DNA from: Nitrospiraceae bacterium
GTDB taxonomy: Bacteria; Nitrospirota; Nitrospiria; Nitrospirales; UBA8639
Direction of reading: 5' to 3'
NCBI GenBank assembly: GCA_020632595.1
Contig: JACKFF010000017.1
Span: forward strand, 13,825-77,824
DNA length: 64,000 nt
Below are positions 1 to 7,166 of the stretch, piece after piece; position 1 is the stretch's first letter; every line of letters begins with the position of its first letter. A program made the translations under genes and the position numbers. The notes below the pieces were generated by a model. The model saw nothing but the letters and a program-made list of their open reading frames with translations, was not told the origin of the DNA and made no database searches.

Positions 1-290
1 GCCATGGCACCAGTTGGATTTTCTTTGTCCCACAATAAAATAAATGTGCCCTCTTGCTCTGCCCGAACACCGGAAATTCTTGCTTCGACAAGGGCCTCCA
101 CGGCAGTGGCTTCAGGGTCCCCTAATTTCACTCGATAGAGTGAAATTTCTGCAGCATTTATTTCCTTCGCCTCTTCAATGCTGTTGCGAGTAAGTTCGTA
201 TTTGGCCGCCCATCCTGGTGGAGAAATTGACAAAAGACTCGTCAGAATAATAGTGGCAGTCAAGATACATGCTGCTTTCAAATTCTTCAT
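1..290 (-). CDS. Exported protein of unknown function, N-terminal part (cut by window edge)
   Basis: The minus strand is open from an ATG at 290 to the window edge (96 codons and still open). A GAGGA ribosome site lies 6 bases before the ATG. The first ~30 residues form a signal peptide: two lysines, a hydrophobic run of about 15 residues, then a P-P-G-W-A-A stretch that suits signal peptidase. The mature part is acidic, with a helical segment rich in E and A. No domain could be recognised from this fragment. It diverges from uvrA, with about 160 bases between the starts. Confidence 0.75.
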   Translation of the reverse strand, partial: MKNLKAACILTATIILTSLLSISPPGWAAKYELTRNSIEEAKEINAAEISLYRVKLGDPEATAVEALVEARISGVRAEQEGTFILLWDKENPTGAM

Positions 291-452
291 GAAATTCCTC
301 ATCAATAAGGGGAATGAAAATAAGCTTGGGGAAAAAAGGATACGATTCCGTCTATTCAAAATAGATCCATGAAAACTGCAAGATTGTATCCGACCTTTTG
401 TGTGAGGGTCAATTCCATTGGTCAAAGAGAAGCCACAGTCAAGGGGATTCGT

Positions 453-2987
453 ATGATATACTCGGCTTCCATGAACAACTCTATCGTGATTAGGGGCGCT
501 CGACAACATAATCTCAAGAATCTCGACCTGGAGATACCTCGGGATCAGTTAGTGGTCATTACAGGCTTAAGCGGATCAGGTAAGTCATCTTTGGCTTTTG
601 ATACGATTTATGCCGAAGGACAGCGTCGGTATGTCGAATCACTCTCCGCCTATGCCAGGCAATTCCTTGACCAAATGACGAAACCGGACGTGGATTCCAT
701 TGAGGGGCTTTCGCCTGCCATTTCCATCGAACAAAAGACGACGAGTCACAATCCGCGGTCCACGGTGGGGACAGTCACGGAGATCTACGATTATTTTCGT
801 CTCTTATTTGCCAGAATCGGACAACCCTTTTGCTATCTTTGTGGGAATGCCATTGCGGCCCAAACGGTACAACAAATGGTGGATGCCATAATCGGGCTTC
901 CTCTTGGCACCAAAATCCACATTTTGGCCCCCATTGTGCGAGGACGTAAAGGCGAATATCGCAAAGAATTATTGGCAGCTCGCAAAGCCGGATTTGTTCG
1001 GGCTCGTATTGATGGAGACATTCGGGATCTCGGGGAATCAATTAATTTACATAAACAACGAAAGCATACCATTGAAATTGTGGTTGATCGACTCATCGTC
1101 AAGCCAGAGACCGGGGTGACTCGGCGTTTGGCTGATTCGGTAGAAACGGCCCTCAAGATGGCGCAGGGTCTCGTTGGAGTGCTGACAGAAGATAATTCAG
1201 TCCGAGTCTATAGTGAACATCTGGCGTGTATTCAGTGTGGTGTCAGCTATACAGAAATTTCCCCAAGAATTTTTTCATTTAACAGCCCCCATGGTGCGTG
1301 TGATGGATGTGATGGAATTGGGTATGAAGCTTCCAGTCATTCTGAATGGGAGGAATGGACTTTCGATACCCCCTGTGTGGTGTGTGGCGGAGGTCGACTG
1401 AAGAAGGAAAGTCTTGCCATAAAAATTGGGGGGAAGTCTATTGCTGAGGTAACCCATCTGTCTGTGGGGAATATCTTGGCATTTATGGATGCGTTAATTC
1501 TCACCGATCGCGAACAGATGATTGGGCAGCGGGTGCTGAAAGAGATTCGTGAGAGGCTGGAGTTCTTGCTCAACGTCGGATTGGGCTATCTCACCCTGGA
1601 TCGTCCTTCTGCCACTTTGTCTGGAGGGGAGGGTCAACGGATTCGATTAGCCACGCAAATCGGATCGGGATTGGTGGGCGTGCTGTATATCCTGGATGAA
1701 CCCAGTATCGGGTTGCATCAGCGCGATCACCGACGGTTACTCCAAACATTGTTACGATTGCGAGATATGGGGAATTCCGTGGTGGTGGTTGAGCACGATG
1801 CCGAGACCATGCGTGCTGCCGACTATATATTGGATTTAGGGCCGGGAGCCGGCGTGGAAGGTGGGCAATTAGTTGCCCATGGTCCTCCCTCGGTGGTGAT
1901 GGCTCATCCAGGCTCGCTGACCGGGCAATATCTCAATGGGAGCCGTCGCGTGTCCCTGACTCAACGTGCACGGGTGGCCAAAGGATTTTTGACCGTCGTG
2001 GGCGCGAAAAAACACAATCTTCAGCATGTAACTGTAAACTTTCCATTAGGTCTGTTGACCTGTGTTACCGGTGTGTCAGGTTCAGGGAAGAGCACCTTGG
2101 TCGTAGATGTGTTATTCCGATCTCTGGAGCAGGGTTTTTCCCGGAAAAAGCCGGTGTTTGAGGGGTGTCGGGACATACGTGGTCTTGAACAGCTGGATAA
2201 ACTGATTGATATTGATCAATCCCCAATTGGACGGACTCCTCGTTCGAACCCCGCCACCTATATCGGCCTCTTTAGTTTCATTCGTGATCTCTTCGCGCAA
2301 TTACCGGAGTCTCGAGTGCGAGGCTACAAGCCAGGCCGCTACAGTTTCAATGTCAAGGGTGGGCGATGTGAAGCTTGTCAGGGTGATGGCCTCATAAAAA
2401 TTGAAATGCATTTTCTCCCGGATATTTATGTGACCTGTGAGGCCTGCAATGGTCAACGGTACAATCGCGAAACCTTGGATGTGACCTATAGGGGGCGAAC
2501 AATTGCAGAAGTCTTAAACATGACAGTGGCTGAGGCTTTGGAATTTTTCGTGAACATTCCCCCGCTTCGCACCCGCCTGCAAACCTTGTCAAATGTGGGC
2601 CTCCATTACATTAAACTCGGGCAATCGGCGACGACCTTGTCCGGGGGGGAAGCCCAGCGTGTCAAGCTTTCCAAGGAGCTCTCGAAACGATCCACTGGTC
2701 GCACGCTCTATATTCTGGACGAACCGACGACGGGACTGCATTTTGTGGATATTCAACGGTTGCTGGATGTGCTCGACCGGTTAGTGGAAAACGGAAATAC
2801 GGTCCTCGTGATTGAGCATAATATGGATGTGATTCAGAACGCGGATTGGGTAATTGATCTGGGGCCGGAAGGTGGAGATCAAGGAGGATGTGTGGTGGCG
2901 GAGGGCACACCGCAATCCGTGATGAAGGTCAAGGCATCGTGGACGGGGCAGGCGCTGCTGGAAGATGTTAAAAACCGGCCTTCCTGA
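453..2987 (+). CDS. uvrA: Excinuclease ABC subunit A lacking the insertion domain
   Basis: UvrA is the ATPase that finds DNA lesions and loads UvrB in nucleotide excision repair. The first Walker A is TGLSGSGKSSLAFDT and the second TGVSGSGKST; both LSGGE signatures and both DEP Walker B motifs are present (TLSGGEGQR and TLSGGEAQR). The UvrB-binding region after the first ATPase segment is kept, and so are the zinc-module cysteine pairs. The protein is 844 residues; the usual family length is about 940. The loss is localised: between the first zinc module (near 1302) and the next Cys-x2-Cys (near 1373) only about 20 residues remain where typical UvrA has about 110. That is the insertion domain. 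I chose the ATG at 453 because AAGGGG lies 6 bases upstream; ATG at 369 would add 28 residues without homology. Confidence 0.95.
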   Translation: MIYSASMNNSIVIRGARQHNLKNLDLEIPRDQLVVITGLSGSGKSSLAFDTIYAEGQRRYVESLSAYARQFLDQMTKPDVDSIEGLSPAISIEQKTTSHNPRSTVGTVTEIYDYFRLLFARIGQPFCYLCGNAIAAQTVQQMVDAIIGLPLGTKIHILAPIVRGRKGEYRKELLAARKAGFVRARIDGDIRDLGESINLHKQRKHTIEIVVDRLIVKPETGVTRRLADSVETALKMAQGLVGVLTEDNSVRVYSEHLACIQCGVSYTEISPRIFSFNSPHGACDGCDGIGYEASSHSEWEEWTFDTPCVVCGGGRLKKESLAIKIGGKSIAEVTHLSVGNILAFMDALILTDREQMIGQRVLKEIRERLEFLLNVGLGYLTLDRPSATLSGGEGQRIRLATQIGSGLVGVLYILDEPSIGLHQRDHRRLLQTLLRLRDMGNSVVVVEHDAETMRAADYILDLGPGAGVEGGQLVAHGPPSVVMAHPGSLTGQYLNGSRRVSLTQRARVAKGFLTVVGAKKHNLQHVTVNFPLGLLTCVTGVSGSGKSTLVVDVLFRSLEQGFSRKKPVFEGCRDIRGLEQLDKLIDIDQSPIGRTPRSNPATYIGLFSFIRDLFAQLPESRVRGYKPGRYSFNVKGGRCEACQGDGLIKIEMHFLPDIYVTCEACNGQRYNRETLDVTYRGRTIAEVLNMTVAEALEFFVNIPPLRTRLQTLSNVGLHYIKLGQSATTLSGGEAQRVKLSKELSKRSTGRTLYILDEPTTGLHFVDIQRLLDVLDRLVENGNTVLVIEHNMDVIQNADWVIDLGPEGGDQGGCVVAEGTPQSVMKVKASWTGQALLEDVKNRPS

Positions 2988-2993
2988 TGAAGG

Positions 2994-3173
2994 CTAGGGT
3001 TTTTTCTTGTAAACATTCAGCCCGATTTTTTCTTCTCGATCGGGTATCGAGACATTGCCTTCGGTTGAGGCAATGATCGTTGTTTTGCCCGATGAAGAAG
3101 GCCCGAAGTCCTTCGACAGGTCTATCCTAATCGTCAGCATCGTTCCGTTGACAGTCAATTCCACATTTTTCAT
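2994..3173 (-). CDS. Small conserved protein of unknown function, 59 aa
   Basis: Reading the minus strand from the ATG at 3173 gives 59 residues ending in TAG at 2994. AGAGGA lies 7 bases upstream of the start. The sequence has a beta-rich start, then DLSKDFGPSSSGKTTIIAST and a lysine-rich end (YKKKP). The segment FGPSSSGKT resembles a phosphate-binding loop, but the protein is far too short for a P-loop NTPase. I recall very similar small proteins of this pattern in diverse bacteria and archaea; their function is unknown to me. It converges on uvrA with a 6-base gap. Confidence 0.7.
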   Translation of the reverse strand: MKNVELTVNGTMLTIRIDLSKDFGPSSSGKTTIIASTEGNVSIPDREEKIGLNVYKKKP

Positions 3174-3230
3174 GGTTGTATCCTCTCAGAAGTTCAGATC
3201 AGGTTGAAGGGTGCTGGCAGAATTGCTGCC

Positions 3231-3572
3231 CTATTCTGATAGGCCCGCGAGGACCAAGAGTGCTCCTGCGCCGACGATATAGGGTAGAACGCAGGTATAG
3301 AATACCGATTCAAAAGAAGAATATTTCCATGTGGAAGTAGGGCGTGACAAATGGTTCTTATAAATGAATTCATATGAAAAAATAAGCATACCAATGGTCA
3401 GAACAAGCACCCGGCTGGTTCGAGGCCACGTGTAGAGACCAACGAACAGATAGCTGGCTGTATGAAAACCACTAAATGCGCAGAGGATGGGGGCCAGAAA
3501 AAAATGGAGAAATGATGCTGAAAGTCGAGGAGAACCCATGGCTCGGGGGGGCGAAATCCCTGGATGCTCCAT
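3231..3572 (-). CDS. Small membrane protein translationally coupled to the zinc-finger gene
   Basis: The 113-residue product has about three hydrophobic segments: FLHFFLAPILCAFSGF, a second near RVLVLTIGMLIFSYEF, and a C-terminal segment containing YIVGAGALLVLAGL. This suggests an inner-membrane protein. The open frame extends 26 codons further upstream, but the ATG at 3572 shares one base with the TAA stop of the upstream gene (TAATG). Such an overlap is typical of re-initiation, so the two products are probably made together. No family was recognised. Confidence 0.6.
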   Translation of the reverse strand: MEHPGISPPRAMGSPRLSASFLHFFLAPILCAFSGFHTASYLFVGLYTWPRTSRVLVLTIGMLIFSYEFIYKNHLSRPTSTWKYSSFESVFYTCVLPYIVGAGALLVLAGLSE

Positions 3573-3856
3573 TATTTGACTTCGGCAGGCTCCGAAGGCG
3601 TGGACATGGAAGTTTGGGGGAAGGTTTGCTGGTCTGCACACGTTTTGCACACACGCGGGCGTCTTTTCAGATAGGAGACCTTACCGCTAGCCAGACAACT
3701 ATAATGAACGAAATGTTCACAGATGCTGCAACGAGACCATCCTCCACGGAGCATGGTAAGGTTCCGGTACAGGCCTTCGTGACACACCCCGCACATTTCG
3801 GGTTCTATACCCAATAACAGGGGTTCCCAATCTCCAGCTCGATTTCGAATGCTCAT
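3572..3856 (-). CDS. PHD/RING-like Cys4-His-Cys3 zinc-finger protein, 94 aa
   Basis: Eight potential zinc ligands fall in the order C22-x2-C25, C43-x2-C46, H51-x2-C54, C70-x2-C73. The gaps of 17, 4 and 15 residues match the cross-brace C4HC3 arrangement of PHD fingers and are close to RING-CH. The finger fills most of the protein; the last 20 residues are Ser/Thr/Pro-rich. Cross-brace fingers are typical of eukaryotes and uncommon in bacteria, so this could also be an unrelated two-zinc ribbon. No ribosome site is visible; a TTGTTT-17-TATACT promoter ends 8 bases before the ATG, which suggests a leaderless message. It is coupled to the following membrane-protein gene. Confidence 0.65.
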   Translation of the reverse strand: MSIRNRAGDWEPLLLGIEPEMCGVCHEGLYRNLTMLRGGWSRCSICEHFVHYSCLASGKVSYLKRRPRVCKTCADQQTFPQTSMSTPSEPAEVK

Positions 3857-3864
3857 AGAGGAAA

Positions 3865-3893
3865 AGTATACTGAGTAATTCGGATGAAAACAA
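3865..3893 (-). promoter_or_regulatory. Sigma70-type promoter, probably leaderless start
   Basis: On the minus strand TTGTTT (3893-3888) and TATACT (3870-3865) are 17 bases apart. The expected transcription start falls within a few bases of the ATG at 3856, which has no Shine-Dalgarno sequence. Confidence 0.5.
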
Positions 3894-4029
3894 TGAAGAA
3901 AACTTTTGGGAACCGTTTCCTGATCCTATGTCCCTAGGTTTTAGGTTCACAATTTGACACTCCAAAAATCCATTTGATAGGGTCACCAACGATTCCATTC
4001 GTCCTTCCACGTCGTCTATTCGCTCCTTT

Positions 4030-4920
4030 GTGAACATTCAAGTCTATTTAGACCAACAGCGCCAACGGGTAGACCGGTTTTTGGAGGGGACCCTGCCTCT
4101 GTTATCGGCCAATCCCCAACGATTGTATGAGTCCATGCGGTATAGCCTACTGGGTGGAGGAAAGCGCATTCGTCCGATTTTGACCATTGCCGCTGCCCAA
4201 GCCCTGGGGTATGACCGTGACGCCATGTTGCCGTTCGCCGCTTCCTTGGAGTTCGTTCATACCTATTCCCTTATTCATGATGATCTTCCGGCCATGGATG
4301 ACGATGACTATCGGCGAGGCCGGTTAACCAATCACAAAGTATATGGCGATGGCATGGCGATTTTGGCAGGTGATGCATTGTTAACGATGGCGTTTGAGTT
4401 ATGCAGTCAAGTTGATGGCACAGAGGATTTTTCGGCCGCTCAACAGTTAGCCATTGTGCGCGAATTGGCAAGTGGTTCTGGACACCAGGGAATGGTGGGC
4501 GGACAGGTAATGGATATTCAGGCTGAAAATCAGGAGATTGATTTAGTTCACCTTCAGCAAATCCACACCTTTAAAACAGGGCGTCTGATTCGCGCCGCAG
4601 TCCGGATCGGCAGTATTATCGGAGAGGCCACGACCCAGCAAATGCAGTGTTTAACCGACTATTCCGAAGATATTGGTCTGGCGTTTCAGATTGCCGATGA
4701 TGTGCTGGACATGGTGGGGACACGGGAGGAATTGGGAAAAGATGCAGGGACGGATGAAAGAAGAGGAAAGAGGACCTATCCTTCATTTTTTGGGGTTGAG
4801 GGAGCCAGGCAACTGGGAGAGGAATGTGTCCAGCGGGCGATAGCCCGACTGAATACTTTTGATAAACAGGCTGACCCCTTACGACACATTGCCACGTATA
4901 TAATGGCGCGACGGTCTTGA
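4030..4920 (+). CDS. ispA: Polyprenyl synthetase (farnesyl/geranylgeranyl diphosphate synthase)
   Basis: This cytoplasmic enzyme condenses isopentenyl diphosphate with allylic diphosphates, giving C15 or C20 precursors for quinones, hopanoids and cell-wall carriers. Visible motifs are GGGKRIRP, the first aspartate-rich motif DDLPAMDDDD and the second one in QIADDVLDMVG. KTGRLIRAAVRIG also fits the family. The length of 296 residues is normal. The start is GTG at 4030, where the N-terminus (NIQVYLDQQRQRVD) lines up with the family; no good ribosome site precedes it. The chain length of the product cannot be fixed from sequence alone. hpnA follows 130 bases downstream, in line with a hopanoid/isoprenoid role. 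Confidence 0.9.
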   Translation: MNIQVYLDQQRQRVDRFLEGTLPLLSANPQRLYESMRYSLLGGGKRIRPILTIAAAQALGYDRDAMLPFAASLEFVHTYSLIHDDLPAMDDDDYRRGRLTNHKVYGDGMAILAGDALLTMAFELCSQVDGTEDFSAAQQLAIVRELASGSGHQGMVGGQVMDIQAENQEIDLVHLQQIHTFKTGRLIRAAVRIGSIIGEATTQQMQCLTDYSEDIGLAFQIADDVLDMVGTREELGKDAGTDERRGKRTYPSFFGVEGARQLGEECVQRAIARLNTFDKQADPLRHIATYIMARRS

Positions 4921-5050
4921 TCCTCTCTAATATGGCGCTGCGGCCTTCACGCGACCTTACACTGTTTCCCGCCTCTTCTCATTGACAACAGTTTTGTTGG
5001 TGCAGGTCATGCGGTAATGTTATTGAACGCATTGGCAAGGGCAGATTTTT

Positions 5051-6037
5051 ATGAAAGTACTCATTACAGGGTCTTCGGGCTTCATCGGGGCTGCGGTGAC
5101 AAGAGCGGTCGTTGCCAAAGGCGATGAGGTCCGCGTACTCATTCGGCCCACCAGTAATCCGAAAAATCTTGAAGGGTTACCCGTCGAAATTATTCAGGGA
5201 GATTTGCAGGACCCCGTGTCCCTCAAGAAAGCTGTTGCCGGCTGCGAAGGCCTTTATCACGTGGCGGCGCATTATGCGTTGTGGGATCAAGACCCTTCTA
5301 TTTTTTATGCCATCAATGTCGAGGGAACTAAAAATTTATTCCGTGCAGCAAGGGAGTCAGGCGTTCAACGAATCGTTTATACCAGCACAATTGGTGCGAT
5401 CGGGTTGCCTGATGAAGGAGGCCTTGGAAATGAAACCCTCTTTCCTTCCTTGGCCCAACTGGCAGGGGATTATAAGAGATCTAAATTTTTGGCCGAGCAG
5501 GAAGTCCTCCGCATGGCTCAAGAAGGGTTGCCGGTGGTTATTGTCAATCCAACGGCTCCCGTGGGAGTGCGAGACGTCAAGCCCACTCCAACTGGCCAAA
5601 TTATTGTAGATTTTATGCGTGGCCGAATGTTGGCGTATATTGAGACCGGGATGAATTTGGTGGATGTTGAGGATGTGGCCGTAGGGCACGTCCGGGCGAT
5701 GGAGCGCGGTCGGGTGGGTGAACGGTATATTCTGGGAAATCAGAATCTAACCCTGAAAGAAGTATGTCAGATCCTCAGTCGACTAACGGGAGTGCCTGCC
5801 CCGCGGCTTCAATTGCCTTGGAGGCTTGTCCTTCCCATGGCGCATGTGAATCAATGGATTGCCAATCTGGTGACCCATCGTCCACCCAGAATTCCTTTGG
5901 AAGGAGTGCGGATGGCCAAATATCACATGCACTATGATTGCACGAAGGCCCGCCAGGAACTGTCGCTTCCCCAAACCCCGGTGGAGACGGCACTTAAAAA
6001 AGCCGTACAGTGGTTTCGCCAGCACGGATACGGCTGA
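5051..6037 (+). CDS. hpnA: NAD-dependent epimerase/dehydratase, hopanoid-associated HpnA type
   Basis: An extended short-chain dehydrogenase of 328 residues. The N-terminal Rossmann loop is TGSSGFIGAAV; the catalytic Tyr-x3-Lys is in GDYKRSKF, with the preceding serine/threonine in YTSTIGAIG. The family called HpnA is found in hopanoid clusters and is thought to act on the sugar or side chain of bacteriohopanepolyols; its exact reaction is not established. The neighbouring prenyl synthase supports the assignment, but no squalene-hopene cyclase lies in this window. A related dihydroflavonol-reductase-like function cannot be excluded. Confidence 0.85.
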   Translation: MKVLITGSSGFIGAAVTRAVVAKGDEVRVLIRPTSNPKNLEGLPVEIIQGDLQDPVSLKKAVAGCEGLYHVAAHYALWDQDPSIFYAINVEGTKNLFRAARESGVQRIVYTSTIGAIGLPDEGGLGNETLFPSLAQLAGDYKRSKFLAEQEVLRMAQEGLPVVIVNPTAPVGVRDVKPTPTGQIIVDFMRGRMLAYIETGMNLVDVEDVAVGHVRAMERGRVGERYILGNQNLTLKEVCQILSRLTGVPAPRLQLPWRLVLPMAHVNQWIANLVTHRPPRIPLEGVRMAKYHMHYDCTKARQELSLPQTPVETALKKAVQWFRQHGYG

Positions 6038-6620
6038 TCTCTTCTCCGCAAGCTTTTCCCATCTCCATTACAAAGCCAAATTTGGGAATTTACTTGCACG
6101 CATTGGGACTCTCTAGCCTGGGGTTTTTTGTCTTTTTCAGGCCTGTGCGAGGCAAAACTCCCAATATGGGGAAGGACCAGCAGGTTTTTCGGCCTCATGC
6201 AGGCAATGACTTTCATTTGTGAATATGCCTCGATCCGGATCGGAGTCCCATATGGGGGATGTGCGGTCCTCGGATTCCTCTCTCGTTATAGGTATCGTTG
6301 GATGGAGCGTTGCCGAAACGCAACAGACTCCATTTCTCGTGAGGAGGTGAAATGGACATTGCTACTAGGTAATGGTCTCTAGTATGGCATCCTGGCCTTT
6401 ATTAGCGGGGCTTCTGAATCAGGGAAGGCTAATGGGCATAGGGGATTGCTTTATATTTACCTCCTGTTCACCGTAGTTTTTCTCTCAATGTGGCGAGGAT
6501 GGTCCAATTGGAAAATTGCCGAGTCTTGAGGCGGGAGGAAGAGGCATCCCCAGGAATTTTTGTCCCCATTGCGGGTCGGGTCGCTTGAGGCCACTACCGC
6601 AGGGCCGGTATGATGCAACC
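6038..6620 (+). other. Intergenic stretch without a recognisable gene
   Basis: About 580 bases between hpnA and the YvlD-type gene. Frames are short or broken and I see no RNA gene or strong promoter. Only the last 75 bases read as a possible zinc-ribbon extension of the next gene. Confidence 0.5.
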
Positions 6621-7022
6621 ATGAAGGGATTTCTAATTCGATGCGGGATCACGGGGTTTGCGGTATTGTTGGCAAGTCAGATAATCCCTGGCATTGAAAT
6701 TACAGGGATTGCGTCGGGGATCGCTGCCGTGGTCATTCTTGCATTTCTCAATTCCATCATCCGACCTGTGCTTTATCTACTTTCAGCCCCATTTATTTTC
6801 GTAACATTAGGGCTATTCATGGTTCTCATTAATGGATTCCTGCTCTATCTGGTATCAATTCTGGTGAAAGGATTTTTGGTCTCTGGATTTTGGCCAGCGG
6901 TGGGTGGCGCGATCATTATTAGTCTGGTTAGTGGAGTATTAAATTTCTGGATTTCCGAGCAAGGCCGAATAGAAATTGTCACGCATCCTTCATCGGGTCG
7001 AAAAATTCGCCATATAAATTAA
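6621..7022 (+). CDS. YvlD/phage-holin-4 superfamily four-TM membrane protein
   Basis: A 133-residue hydrophobic protein with four membrane segments: CGITGFAVLLASQIIP, GIAAVVILAFLNSII, the FIFVTLGLFMVLINGFLLYL stretch and GGAIIISLVSGVLNFW. The pattern of an Asn-x3-Arg-Pro motif (NSIIRPVLYLL) is typical of this superfamily. Function is unknown; the holin name is historical. The frame stays open upstream to a TTG at 6516 and there encodes NFCPHCGSGRLRPL, which looks like half a zinc ribbon. I placed the start at the ATG 6621 because the family begins here, but neither start has a good ribosome site. Confidence 0.7.
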   Translation: MKGFLIRCGITGFAVLLASQIIPGIEITGIASGIAAVVILAFLNSIIRPVLYLLSAPFIFVTLGLFMVLINGFLLYLVSILVKGFLVSGFWPAVGGAIIISLVSGVLNFWISEQGRIEIVTHPSSGRKIRHIN

Positions 7023-7166
7023 CGGGACAACTCCTTAAATATTTCATCCTGGTGTTGAGGAGAGGTTCAGGAATTTTTAGAGGGCCGGGAAAACCTTCTT
7101 CGTCCCTTAACCATCGGCATATCCGACAATTCATTGTACGCCCATATTCTGAGAGGAAACGCATGC

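Noticed and set aside
178..452. Plus-strand frames upstream of uvrA, including an ATG at 369
   Set aside because: The 178 frame lies opposite a signal-peptide gene; the 369 start would add residues without homology to UvrA and has a worse ribosome site than 453.
3857..4037. Upstream extension of minus-strand frames toward 4037, over the ispA start
   Set aside because: The frame differs from that of the zinc-finger gene and covers the ispA start; no coding features.
4979..5050. Possible promoter between ispA and hpnA
   Set aside because: TTGACA-like sequences have no matching -10 box at a normal distance.
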